Origin: Bacteroidia bacterium
GTDB lineage: Bacteria; Bacteroidota; Bacteroidia; AKYH767-A; OLB10
Assembly (NCBI GenBank): GCA_025450095.1
Contig: JANWID010000358.1
Span: forward strand, 1 to 29,826
Direction: 5' to 3'
DNA: 29,826 nt
Shown here piece after piece: positions 8,385-16,741 of this stretch (within the stretch, counting starts at the first letter, position 1; the number at the start of each line of letters is the position of its first letter). Position numbers and translations under genes: made by a program. The notes below the pieces were generated by a model. It had not been told where the DNA came from, did not search any database, and saw nothing but the letters and a program-made list of their open reading frames with translations.

Positions 8385-9872
8385 ATGGAGGATAATGGGA
8401 AACAGGAAATTCCTGTTTTAAAATTTGCCAAATTTATTGCCTTGATATTAATTATAACTGGCATTTTATTATTCCCTCCTTTATTTTACAGGATATTATC
8501 CTTTAACGATTTATTATTGCAGGATGTTAGTAGCCTTATCAATGCTTCAATTATTTTTGTTATCCTTGGTATAACGATCTATCTGATCAAAAAGCACATC
8601 CGGGTATCTGTTTTAATGTTTGTTTTTTCATGTTTGCTTTTGATCTGGATTGAATTTGGTTTTAGGATAGTCGTGAATTTTGCAGCTAGCCCCGATTTTA
8701 TTAAGAAACTGAATTTTCAGAGCAATGTTACATACTCCGAATCCCAGGCATTTATCGGATCTCCTTTTTTACATTTTACCGGAAGGAGCAAAGTACAACT
8801 GGAAGGGAATTTAGCGCTGAGCGGTTACCAGCCCTATAATAATTTCGGATTTATGGGGAACGACTTTTATTTCTATAAACCTGGAAATGTAATCAGGATT
8901 GCATGTATAGGAGAATCTACAACTGCCGACGGATATCCTCTCGAACTGGAGAAGTATATTAATTCAATTAATAAACATTCACAGATAAGATTTGAGGTTT
9001 ATAATTTCGGTCAGGCATATTGGACCACTGCACATTCACTTACAAATTTTATGTTGAATGTAATTGATTTTTCACCTGATTTTCTGATAATTCATCATGG
9101 CTGGAATGAAGCGAAAATCAGAAATTATAATGAGAACGATTTTCGTGCGGATTATTCTCACCGATTTAAATCGTTTGATACACCTTTTGTATTTGATAAG
9201 TATATAATTAGATCTTCCGGAATATACAGGTATCTGAAATTTCTTTATGATAAAAGCCCTCATTGGATGTCTTTGGCAGCATCAATCGAATATAATAGTT
9301 CAGGAAATCTCGATTATGTTAATCCCAAAGAACTTAACCCTTTTAAAAGAAATTTGAAAAATCTTACCAATATAGCTTTGTTAAGCAACATTAAAGTAAT
9401 TTTTGCAACTATACCGTTTTCAACTGATTCAAATATTGCAATGAAGGATGGAAAAGGTACGATCATGCAGTGCAATGATCTGGTGCGTGAAATTGCGAAT
9501 AGTTTCAGTGAAAATGTTTTTTTGTGTGATCTTGATAAAGAAGTTACCGGCAAACAAAATCATGTTTTTGTTGATCTTGCACACATTACAGATGAGGGTC
9601 GCAAAATCAAATCAAAATTGCTAGGTGATGTAATTTATAATTTATGCGATTCAGTTTTTATTGCAGGATTGCAAACAGTCAACAGAGGTTATACTTCACA
9701 GGATGGAATTAAATACTATGTGGACAGAATGAAAAGTGATTCAATGTGGATGAATAATGATTTGTTAATTAAGGCCGGAAAACTTGGTGTGCCCATAGAT
9801 ACGGTTATGTTTAATGATGCGAAATATCTTGTTGATCAGGATTATATTCGCAATAATCTGCAGTCACATTAA
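8385..9872 (+). CDS. Membrane-tethered SGNH/GDSL-type hydrolase or acyltransferase
   Basis: The 495-residue protein has three hydrophobic helices in the first ~100 residues and a soluble domain after them. The soluble part shows the SGNH blocks in order: CIGESTT with Ser178 (block I), NFGQAYWTT (block II), HHGWNEA with Gly239 and Asn241 (block III), and DLAHITDEG with Asp397 and His400 (block V, DxxH). This family hydrolyses or transfers O-acyl groups; membrane-linked members such as AlgJ/AlgX-like proteins act on exopolysaccharides, and others on peptidoglycan. The helices place the active site outside the cytoplasm or at the membrane surface. With GT-C-like genes on both sides, O-acetyl handling of the same glycan is a reasonable inference. 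Confidence 0.85.
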   Translation: MEDNGKQEIPVLKFAKFIALILIITGILLFPPLFYRILSFNDLLLQDVSSLINASIIFVILGITIYLIKKHIRVSVLMFVFSCLLLIWIEFGFRIVVNFAASPDFIKKLNFQSNVTYSESQAFIGSPFLHFTGRSKVQLEGNLALSGYQPYNNFGFMGNDFYFYKPGNVIRIACIGESTTADGYPLELEKYINSINKHSQIRFEVYNFGQAYWTTAHSLTNFMLNVIDFSPDFLIIHHGWNEAKIRNYNENDFRADYSHRFKSFDTPFVFDKYIIRSSGIYRYLKFLYDKSPHWMSLAASIEYNSSGNLDYVNPKELNPFKRNLKNLTNIALLSNIKVIFATIPFSTDSNIAMKDGKGTIMQCNDLVREIANSFSENVFLCDLDKEVTGKQNHVFVDLAHITDEGRKIKSKLLGDVIYNLCDSVFIAGLQTVNRGYTSQDGIKYYVDRMKSDSMWMNNDLLIKAGKLGVPIDTVMFNDAKYLVDQDYIRNNLQSH

Positions 9873-9904
9873 GTAGGATTATTAATTATAAAAGGTTATC
9901 AATT

Positions 9905-11359
9905 ATGCTGACTGGGTTAAGCGAAAAATGGAAATACCTGTTGCTATTCCTGATTATTTGTGATGTGGTATATACTTACATTCAGAATTCAAATACCATG
10001 CTTCTGGATGGTGATTTGGCTGCCATAATTGTTCCAAGTGACACATATAAAAGAGTTTTGGATGATCCGTTTGGTGCGGGAGTAATTTTTCACCACGAAA
10101 ATTATGCCGCCCCCAATCGTTTTTTTATTCACTTCTTTATGCAGAAATACTTTCATTTCATGCCATTTGTGTTTCAGTTAATATCGAGGCCGGTTGAAAG
10201 TGTTTTTTCAAGCATTGTTTTTGCCCGAACTTTTATGCATGTTTTTTTAATATATCTGATAGCAGCTATTGGAAGTGGAAGCAGAAATATCCTAAACTAT
10301 AAGTTTCTGATTGTTGCATTGGTAATTACACCATTATTCCAGGTCAATGGGTATTTTTTAAGTATGGCAGTTACAATGAATTCAGTAACCTATACATTTT
10401 TTTATTCACTGCCGCTTATTTTTATGTTGTTATATTTTTACCCTTTTATTGAGACCTTTTACCGGGATAAGTCGTTTCCAGTCTCTTGCCTTAAAAATCA
10501 ATTTCTGGTTTTGCTGGCGTTCTTTATTGCTTTTGGAGGACCACTTGGCCCTCCTTCAGTAATTATATTAATCGCATTAATATTATGCTCTTTTTGGGTA
10601 AAGCATTTCATGGGTAGCTCAGGGATGGATATTTTTACGAGAATTAAATTGGCGTTCAAAGCTGTTCCAATCCGGATATGGTTACATTTTTCATTTATTG
10701 TGGTATTATGCTTTTACTCACTTTATATAGGAACTTATAATTCTGAAAATTTATGGGATAAGATACCTCTGAAGGAAAGATATCATATGCTGTGGGAAGG
10801 ATTATTCAGAACATTCACAAAAAAACTTGGAGTACCTGTTCTCTTTGGGTTGTGTGTTTTAAATGGAATTTTAATTTACCGTTTAAAAATCGATTCTTAT
10901 AGAAAAACGTTAAATTTGATTTCGCTCTTAGGTATTTTCGCTTTAATTTATTTGCTCTTGCTTCCGTTAGGAGGGTATAGAGTATATCGGGAATTTATTA
11001 TACGCTTTGATACATTTACACCGGTAACTATAGTCATGATGCTTGTTTTTGGATTGACTTTTTTACAGCTGTTAATTCATACAAATGGAAAATTGCGGAA
11101 TGCTCTAATTGGCATTTTTGTGATCATGGCGACAATTTATACTAATGCCGACAGGTATGAGAAAGGGGTTAATAAATGTCAGAAGTATTACCTGAAGGAA
11201 ATTGCTAAATCAAATGAGAAAGTAGTTCCATTGTATGGATGGTGCAGTCTGTTAACATGGGATAAATCTAAAAACCCTGAAGATTCTGAATTAGGAGCTG
11301 AGATGATCAGAAGGTGGAAAATCACTAAGGAGAAAAAATTATATTATCACGCAGATTGA
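9905..11359 (+). CDS. Polytopic membrane protein, possible GT-C glycosyltransferase
   Basis: The 484-residue protein has an N-terminal helix, then an external loop with LLDGDLAAI. About ten hydrophobic segments follow, ending near residue 420, with a short hydrophilic tail. An acidic D-G-D motif in the first external loop is the arrangement used by many GT-C enzymes for catalysis and metal binding. No family signature is certain, so the call is tentative. It is the last gene of the AT-rich run and begins 32 nt after the SGNH gene. Its TGA stop directly abuts the stop of the convergent GtrB-type gene, together forming TGATCA with no spacer. Alternatives are an O-antigen ligase/polymerase-like protein or another integral glycan-modifying enzyme. 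Confidence 0.6.
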   Translation: MLTGLSEKWKYLLLFLIICDVVYTYIQNSNTMLLDGDLAAIIVPSDTYKRVLDDPFGAGVIFHHENYAAPNRFFIHFFMQKYFHFMPFVFQLISRPVESVFSSIVFARTFMHVFLIYLIAAIGSGSRNILNYKFLIVALVITPLFQVNGYFLSMAVTMNSVTYTFFYSLPLIFMLLYFYPFIETFYRDKSFPVSCLKNQFLVLLAFFIAFGGPLGPPSVIILIALILCSFWVKHFMGSSGMDIFTRIKLAFKAVPIRIWLHFSFIVVLCFYSLYIGTYNSENLWDKIPLKERYHMLWEGLFRTFTKKLGVPVLFGLCVLNGILIYRLKIDSYRKTLNLISLLGIFALIYLLLLPLGGYRVYREFIIRFDTFTPVTIVMMLVFGLTFLQLLIHTNGKLRNALIGIFVIMATIYTNADRYEKGVNKCQKYYLKEIAKSNEKVVPLYGWCSLLTWDKSKNPEDSELGAEMIRRWKITKEKKLYYHAD

Positions 11360-12289
11360 TCAGAGATTTGTATCCCTGACAACATACAAAGGCCGGTTCC
11401 TGATATTGGCACTTAAACGGCTGATGTATTCTCCTATAATACCTATTCCTATTAGCTGTATGCCTCCTAAGAACAGTATGGTTAGCATTAAAGAAGTCCA
11501 GCCGGGTTCATAATTCTTGGAAATAAAGCGGGCATACAATGCATACAGCATCATGATAAAAGTGATACCGGAAACAATGAATCCTGCAAGCGTAACGACC
11601 TTTAAAGGTAAATTTGAAAATGAAGTAATGCCATCCAGTGCCATTCGAAACATTTTTGTATAGGTATAACCGGTTTTTCCTGCGAAGCGTTCGTCGCGAT
11701 CATACTCCACGAAAGTCTGATCAAAACCAATCCAGCTGATCTGTCCACGTAAAAACTTTTGTTGTTCGGGCATATCTTTTAATACCTGGACAATTTTGCG
11801 GTCAATGATTCTGAAATCACCGGTGTCGACAGGAATACTGATCGAAGTCATTTTAGATAGTATCCGGTAAAATAATTTTGCAGTGGTTCTTTTCATTATG
11901 CCTTCTCCCTGCCGCGATTTTCGTTTGGCATAAACCACTTCGAAACCTTCCTTCAGTTTATTATATAATTGGGGGATAAGTTCAGGTGGATCTTGCAGAT
12001 CGGCATCAATTATCACAATTGCATTGCCATTTGCATTGTCAAGGCCGGCAGTAACAGCAATCTGGTGTCCGAAATTACGGCTGAGATTAATATATTTTAC
12101 CTGCGGATTTGCCTTTGAAATTTCTTTGATAAGCTGCATAGAATGATCTTTACTGCCATCATTGATAAAAATATATTCCATAGCAGGAAGGTTCATTTTG
12201 CTGATGACGCCGTCCAGGCGTTCCATCAGTCGTTTGATGTTGCCTTCTTCATTGTAAATCGGAATGATAACTGAAAGTTCAATATTCAT
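11360..12289 (-). CDS. GtrB/ArnC-type polyprenyl-phosphate glycosyltransferase
   Basis: The 309-residue protein has an N-terminal GT2 domain (LSVIIPIYNEEGNI, then IIDADLQDPPEL with the metal-binding DxD-like site, then the VDTGDFRII segment). Two C-terminal transmembrane helices follow (about residues 232-254 and 266-288), plus the GEYISRL motif typical of GtrB, YfdH and DPMS-like enzymes. These attach glucose or another hexose to undecaprenyl phosphate, which is then flipped for GT-C enzymes. It follows the CoA-transferase B subunit by 13 nt on the same strand, but its function fits the convergent envelope-glycan cluster better. It shares no spacer with that cluster: the two stop codons touch. 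Confidence 0.92.
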   Translation of the reverse strand: MNIELSVIIPIYNEEGNIKRLMERLDGVISKMNLPAMEYIFINDGSKDHSMQLIKEISKANPQVKYINLSRNFGHQIAVTAGLDNANGNAIVIIDADLQDPPELIPQLYNKLKEGFEVVYAKRKSRQGEGIMKRTTAKLFYRILSKMTSISIPVDTGDFRIIDRKIVQVLKDMPEQQKFLRGQISWIGFDQTFVEYDRDERFAGKTGYTYTKMFRMALDGITSFSNLPLKVVTLAGFIVSGITFIMMLYALYARFISKNYEPGWTSLMLTILFLGGIQLIGIGIIGEYISRLSANIRNRPLYVVRDTNL

Positions 12290-12302
12290 AACAGGTTATA
12301 TT

Positions 12303-12956
12303 TTAAATTACCATTTCCGGTATTTCTCCTTCCACGATAAGTTTGCCCGCAGTTGCATTTTTTACCTGTTCCACTGAAATTCCGGGAGCACATTCCACCA
12401 GTTTAAAACCTTGTGGTGTTACATCGATTACCGCCAGCTCTGTAACAATACGTTTCACGCATTTCACTCCGGTTAAAGGCAATGAGCATTTGGGAAGTAG
12501 CTTCGATTCACCCGCCTTATTCACGTGCTGCATGGCTACGATTATATTTTTTGCTGAAGCTACCAGGTCCATTGCACCACCCATACCTTTTACCATTTTT
12601 CCTGGAATTTTCCAGTTGGCGATATCACCGTCTTCACTAACTTCCATTGCACCGAGAATTGTCAGATCAACCTTCTTTGACCGGATCATCCCAAAGCTTA
12701 CGGCGGAATCATAAAACGCCGAACCAGGAACTGTGGTGATGGTTTGCTTTCCGGCATTAATTAAATCCGGGTCTTCCTCACCTTCAAAAGGAAATGGTCC
12801 CATACCAAGCAACCCGTTTTCCGACTGAAGAACTACATTTATTCCTGCAGGCAAAAAATTTGCAACGAGTGTGGGAATACCGATACCAAGATTGACATAA
12901 TATCCATCTTTAACTTCGCGGGCTATGCGTTTGGCGATTCCGTTTTTATCTAGCAT
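12303..12956 (-). CDS. scoB: 3-oxoacid CoA-transferase, subunit B
   Basis: The 217-residue protein matches the beta subunit of succinyl-CoA:3-ketoacid CoA-transferase (SCOT/AtoA/PcaJ family). It has the GYYVNLGIGIPTLV start and the active-site SENGLLGMGP, where Glu46 forms the glutamyl-CoA thioester. The family swaps CoA between succinyl-CoA or acetyl-CoA and acetoacetate or related 3-oxoacids in the cytoplasm. The ATG sits 5 nt from an array of octanucleotide repeats. The A subunit, normally adjacent to B, lies about 650 bp upstream across a four-helix-bundle gene. A and B must be made in equal amounts, so the insert is either co-transcribed or tolerated. Confidence 0.95.
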   Translation of the reverse strand: MLDKNGIAKRIAREVKDGYYVNLGIGIPTLVANFLPAGINVVLQSENGLLGMGPFPFEGEEDPDLINAGKQTITTVPGSAFYDSAVSFGMIRSKKVDLTILGAMEVSEDGDIANWKIPGKMVKGMGGAMDLVASAKNIIVAMQHVNKAGESKLLPKCSLPLTGVKCVKRIVTELAVIDVTPQGFKLVECAPGISVEQVKNATAGKLIVEGEIPEMVI

Positions 12957-12961
12957 GATTT

Positions 12962-12993
12962 AATTTGGTAATTTGGTAATTTGATGATTTGAT
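12962..12993 (+). repeat. Octanucleotide array, left arm (4 units of RATTTGRT)
   Basis: Four contiguous 8-mers: AATTTGGT (12962-12969), AATTTGGT (12970-12977), AATTTGAT (12978-12985) and GATTTGAT (12986-12993). A decayed fifth unit, GATTATAT, follows. The array lies directly upstream of the scoB start codon (12954-12956 on the minus strand). It is in the opposite orientation to the nine-unit array at 13535-13606. Confidence 0.9.
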
Positions 12994-13005
12994 GATTATA
13001 TTGAA

Positions 13006-13410
13006 TTAAAATAGATGGAATAACAGAAAGATACTTAAATACATTAATATTTGATTTTTTTGCTTCTTTTTGGACGTGGAAATTATTTTGGATAATATCT
13101 TGTTTATTGATTCAATATCAGTTACCAATTCTCCGGGATCGGGGAAATCCTTTCTAATTCTGCAAAGTGATAACCAGTATTCAGTTTCATCACCTTCCTT
13201 GGCAGCAATTTTATTTTTGTGTATAAAATCATTTAAACTTTCTGCATTTTGCGATTCCCTGACATTTGCACCGATTGAAGTTCCTGATTTAAATAACTGG
13301 TTACTGAGTTGAAATTTTTTTAGAGAATTTAGTGCTTCACAATACTCTATAATTTTGATTGAAAATTCAAAAGTTAATTTTACAATAACGTTTTCTTTGT
13401 TCTGTTGCAT
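13006..13410 (-). CDS. Four-helix-bundle protein, 23S rRNA intervening-sequence (S23) family
   Basis: The 134-residue protein carries the family hallmarks: SGTSIGANVRESQNAES at about 42-58, and AAKEGDETEYWL at about 69-80, within a helical bundle. The family is known from genes inside excised intervening sequences of 23S rRNA (Leptospira, Coxiella), from stand-alone genes common in Bacteroidota, and from Avd, the accessory protein of diversity-generating retroelements. Members form small, often pentameric, basic barrels that bind nucleic acid; the role of stand-alone copies is unknown. Here it splits the scoA-scoB pair and is bracketed by inverted octamer arrays. The last ~17 residues (QILMYLSIFLLFHLF at the end) are hydrophobic and unlike the usual ending near ISTSKKK, hinting at a lost original stop codon. 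A TATATTTG element lies upstream. Confidence 0.93.
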   Translation of the reverse strand: MQQNKENVIVKLTFEFSIKIIEYCEALNSLKKFQLSNQLFKSGTSIGANVRESQNAESLNDFIHKNKIAAKEGDETEYWLSLCRIRKDFPDPGELVTDIESINKILSKIISTSKKKQKNQILMYLSIFLLFHLF

Positions 13411-13479
13411 GGGAGAAAAGTTTTAAAAGTGAATAAAAAAAGATAAATACTAAAAAGAAATTATCTGGCAATCTCATGT

Positions 13480-13487
13480 CAAATATA
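13480..13487 (-). promoter_or_regulatory. Candidate -7 element for the four-helix-bundle gene
   Basis: The minus strand reads TATATTTG, matching TAnnTTTG, 70 bases before the ATG. The -33 region is AT-rich (ATTTAATTTC) without a clean TTTG. If real, the inserted gene has its own promoter inside the octamer-bounded unit. Confidence 0.4.
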
Positions 13488-13534
13488 TAAATTATTGAAA
13501 TTAAATTATCATTCATTAATCTCTCTCCCCAATT

Positions 13535-13606
13535 ACCAAATCACCAAATCACCAAATTACTATATCACCAAATTACCAAATCACCAAATTACCAAATCAC
13601 CAAATC
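13535..13606 (-). repeat. Octanucleotide array, right arm (9 units of RATTTGGT on the minus strand)
   Basis: On the plus strand, nine contiguous units run from 13535: ACCAAATC, ACCAAATC, ACCAAATT, ACTATATC (variant), ACCAAATT, ACCAAATC, ACCAAATT, ACCAAATC, ACCAAATC. Eight are canonical ACCAAATY. The last unit runs into the scoA stop codon (TCA on the plus strand at 13605-13607). On the minus strand they read RATTTGGT, the same word as the left arm, so the two arrays are inverted repeats around the four-helix-bundle gene. Confidence 0.95.
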
Positions 13607-14303
13607 AACCTTTTCTCACCGTCCTCTGCTCAATCCTTTTCTCATATTTTTCACCTTTGAATATCCGATGCACAAAAATTCCCGGTGTGTGTATCTGATC
13701 CGGATCGAGTTCACCGGGTTCAACGAGCTCCTCTACTTCGGCGATTGTGATTTTACCTGCCATTGCCATCATAGGATTGAAATTACGCGCAGTTTCCCTG
13801 TAAATAAGATTACCGCTGGTATCACCTTTCCATGCTTTTACAATTGCGAAATCCGACTGAAATGCATATTCCAATAAATAATCGGTTCCATTAAAATTAC
13901 GGACTTCCTTACCCTCCGCTACTTCAGTGCCTACTCCTGCGGGAGTGAAAATGGCCGGCATGCCGTAACCTGTAGCAAGACAACGTGTGGCAAGTGTACC
14001 CTGGGGAATAAGTTCAACTTCGAGTTCCCCACTCAACATCTGCCGTTCGAATTCTGCATTTTCACCCACATAGGAGGAGATCATTTTTTTGATTTGTTTT
14101 TTCTGAAGTAATAATCCCAGGCCAAAATCGTCTACTCCCGCATTGTTGGAAATACATGTAAGATTTTTTACTCCTTTCCTGACAAGTGCAGCAATACAAT
14201 TTTCAGGAATGCCACATAAACCAAATCCGCCAAGCATGATTATCATTCCATCACGGATATCGTTAATGGCTGTATCTGCAGAACTAACTACTTTATTGAT
14301 CAT
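13605..14303 (-). CDS. scoA: 3-oxoacid CoA-transferase, subunit A
   Basis: The 232-residue alpha subunit has the CoA-binding [16 protein letters not shown] segment near residues 25-40 and the C-terminal [11 protein letters not shown] typical of ScoA/AtoD/PcaI. It pairs with the B subunit at 12303-12956. The genes are co-directional but split by the octamer-bounded four-helix-bundle unit, whose right array overlaps this gene's TGA stop. The coding end looks intact because the family's usual ending is present. It is the first gene of the minus-strand series running down to the GtrB-type gene. The upstream 108 bases include TAGTTTTG at 14366-14373 on the minus strand, a possible -7 element without a clear -33. 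Confidence 0.95.
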   Translation of the reverse strand: MINKVVSSADTAINDIRDGMIIMLGGFGLCGIPENCIAALVRKGVKNLTCISNNAGVDDFGLGLLLQKKQIKKMISSYVGENAEFERQMLSGELEVELIPQGTLATRCLATGYGMPAIFTPAGVGTEVAEGKEVRNFNGTDYLLEYAFQSDFAIVKAWKGDTSGNLIYRETARNFNPMMAMAGKITIAEVEELVEPGELDPDQIHTPGIFVHRIFKGEKYEKRIEQRTVRKG

Positions 14304-14411
14304 ATGAATTTTAATTAATGAACACGTTTTTCAGGCAATGAATTACCAGGTGAAAATACCTCCGGCAAAACTAACTAAAAAAGTCTGAGTTACTCCCCGA
14401 ATCGCAGCTCG

Positions 14412-16637
14412 TCAGAAGCCGAAGTCACCCTGATCCTGGGTAGGTTCAGGATTCTGCAGATTGTATCGGGAACAATCGAGTTCTATCGACAATTTACCTT
14501 CAGGCCGCTCGAAATCCTCTTGTGATAAGTTAATCGTTTTATCAGCATACACTTTCTTCATATAAAGCGCCCAGATCGGTAATGCGGTATTAGCTCCCTG
14601 GCCCAGGGTGATGCTGCGGAAATGAACGGAACGGTCTTCACACCCAACCCAAATCCCACTTACCAGATCGGGTGTAATGCCAACAAACCAACCGTCACTC
14701 TGATTTTGAGTAGTACCTGTTTTTCCTGCAACCGGGTTGGCAATATTGTATTTGTAACGCAACCTGACCCCGGTTCCAACTTCTACAACACCTTTCAAAA
14801 GGCTGAGCGTTACATATGCGGTTTCTTCACTCAGGGCTTCTACTTTTCGTGGAACGAACTCTTGCAGAACCACACCATTCTTGTCTTCTATCCGGGTAAT
14901 AAAAATTGGTTCAGTCCATACTCCCTTGCTGGCGAATGTCGCATATGCCCCCGTCATTTCGTACACCGAAATATCCGGCGTCCCGAGACAAATTGAAGGA
15001 TAGGGTTCCATGGGTGAAGTAATTCCCATCTTCCGTGCGATTTCAATTACTGCTTCAGGTCCGAATTGTTTTATCAGGAATGCAGTGACACTGTTCACTG
15101 ATTCTGCAAGCGCTTCTTTCAGCGAAAGCATACCACCATATTTACCATCGGAATTTTCAGGCGACCATGGAACACCGTCTTCACCAATAATAGTTACCCT
15201 CACATTCGGAACTTTATAGCAGGGTGAATATCCTTCCTGCATGGCAAGTGTGTACACAAAAGGTTTAAATGTAGATCCCACCTGGCGACGACCTTCTTTT
15301 ACGTGATCGTACTTGAAATATTTATAGTCGTTACCACCAACCCACGCTTTGATAAAACCGGTTTGCGGTTCCATCGACATCATTCCGGTTTGCAGGAACA
15401 TCTTATAATATTTGATAGAATCCAGTGGACTCATGAGTGTATCATGTTCTCCTTTCCAGGAGAATACAGTCATTGGAACTTTGGTATCGAAAACTTTTTT
15501 GATGGAATCCTGGCTCACATCATTTTCTATCAGTTCCTGGTAACGCTCCGAACGTTTCATTGCATCAGTTATGATCTCTGGTGTTTCTGACCAGGCAGCT
15601 TTTCCTTTCCAGTGTTCAAAAAAAGTTTTCTGTAAATCAGTGAGATGCTCTTTAGTTGCTTCTTCGGCATATTTCTGCATCCGGGAATCGATGGTGGTAT
15701 AAATCCGCAGTCCATCACGGTAGATGTTATATGAAGTGCCATCTGATTTTTTATGTTCGTTACACCAGCGTGAAAGGTAAAGTCGGAGATATTCACGGAA
15801 GTGTGTCGCAACACCTACGTTGTGGTCTTCCGACTGGTACTTCAGTTTTATAGGTTGAACTTTAAGCGAATCATATTCCGCCTGTGCCAATAAATTATAC
15901 CGTGTCATCTGGTATAAAACAGTATTACGCCTGCGTTTTGAATTTTCGGGATTTCGAACAGGGCTGTAAAAAGTGGGTGCCTTAAGAAGTCCTATAAGTA
16001 CAGCTGATTCTTCCGTATTAAGTTGCGCAGGCGTTTTGTGAAAGAAAGTCTGGGCGGCTGATTTAATACCAAAGCTGTTACTGCCGAATTCGACAGTATT
16101 CAAATACATTGCTATAATTTCTTCCTTTGTGTAATTGCGTTCCAGCCTGACCGCAATAATCCATTCCTGGATTTTTCGCGTTACCAGCCTGAAGCCTGCA
16201 ATTTTCTCCCTGGGGAAAAGATTTTTCGCCAATTGTTGTGTAATAGTGCTTCCACCCCCGGAACCACTTTGTCGCAGCAGTACAGTTTTAAAGAGTACGC
16301 GTAGTAGTCCCCGCAGGTCAATTCCCGAATGTTCCTCAAAACGGATATCCTCAGTTGCTTTAAGGGCATTCACGAGGTTGGGAGCAAGTTCCTTATAATG
16401 AACGTTGGTCCTGTTCTGGTAATAATATTTCCCGAGCAGCATACCATCATTTGAAAACACTTCAGAGGCAAGTGCGCTATTTGGATTTTCAAGATCTTCA
16501 AAGGATGGAAGCTCACCAAATTTTCCGGAGGCTGTAGCAGCAACAATTGCAACCAGCACAATCAAAGGAAGAATAACCAGCAGCCAGAAAATACGGATGA
16601 AAACTCTGTATTTACCACTTTTCTTTTTGGGAGGCAT
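14412..16637 (-). CDS. Class A penicillin-binding protein (PBP1A family)
   Basis: The 741-residue bifunctional peptidoglycan synthase has a basic cytoplasmic tail and one transmembrane helix (about 11-33). The GT51 glycosyltransferase domain carries catalytic Glu96 in ATEDIRFEEHSG and the GGGSTITQQLAKNLF motif. The transpeptidase domain has Ser455 in STFK, Ser513-Val-Asn515 (SxN) and Lys639-Thr-Gly641 (KTG). All three active-site motifs are intact. It polymerises lipid II and crosslinks stem peptides in the periplasm. It is somewhat shorter than the ~850-residue gammaproteobacterial PBP1A. It stands alone between the CoA-transferase genes and rng, with 104 bp upstream where no confident promoter was found. 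Confidence 0.96.
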   Translation of the reverse strand: MPPKKKSGKYRVFIRIFWLLVILPLIVLVAIVAATASGKFGELPSFEDLENPNSALASEVFSNDGMLLGKYYYQNRTNVHYKELAPNLVNALKATEDIRFEEHSGIDLRGLLRVLFKTVLLRQSGSGGGSTITQQLAKNLFPREKIAGFRLVTRKIQEWIIAVRLERNYTKEEIIAMYLNTVEFGSNSFGIKSAAQTFFHKTPAQLNTEESAVLIGLLKAPTFYSPVRNPENSKRRRNTVLYQMTRYNLLAQAEYDSLKVQPIKLKYQSEDHNVGVATHFREYLRLYLSRWCNEHKKSDGTSYNIYRDGLRIYTTIDSRMQKYAEEATKEHLTDLQKTFFEHWKGKAAWSETPEIITDAMKRSERYQELIENDVSQDSIKKVFDTKVPMTVFSWKGEHDTLMSPLDSIKYYKMFLQTGMMSMEPQTGFIKAWVGGNDYKYFKYDHVKEGRRQVGSTFKPFVYTLAMQEGYSPCYKVPNVRVTIIGEDGVPWSPENSDGKYGGMLSLKEALAESVNSVTAFLIKQFGPEAVIEIARKMGITSPMEPYPSICLGTPDISVYEMTGAYATFASKGVWTEPIFITRIEDKNGVVLQEFVPRKVEALSEETAYVTLSLLKGVVEVGTGVRLRYKYNIANPVAGKTGTTQNQSDGWFVGITPDLVSGIWVGCEDRSVHFRSITLGQGANTALPIWALYMKKVYADKTINLSQEDFERPEGKLSIELDCSRYNLQNPEPTQDQGDFGF

Positions 16638-16741
16638 ATCAGGCAGGCGTGACGGTTTAATTCCGGATTCCGGCGAAATTAACGATTTTAATCGCCTTTA
16701 ATTTTTGAAGGTGAGATAATTTCTCTTAAAGAAAAAAAGGG

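Noticed and set aside
13535..13606. CRISPR-like array of short repeats
   Set aside because: The units are contiguous 8-mers without spacers, and no cas genes are present; it is a tandem octamer array.
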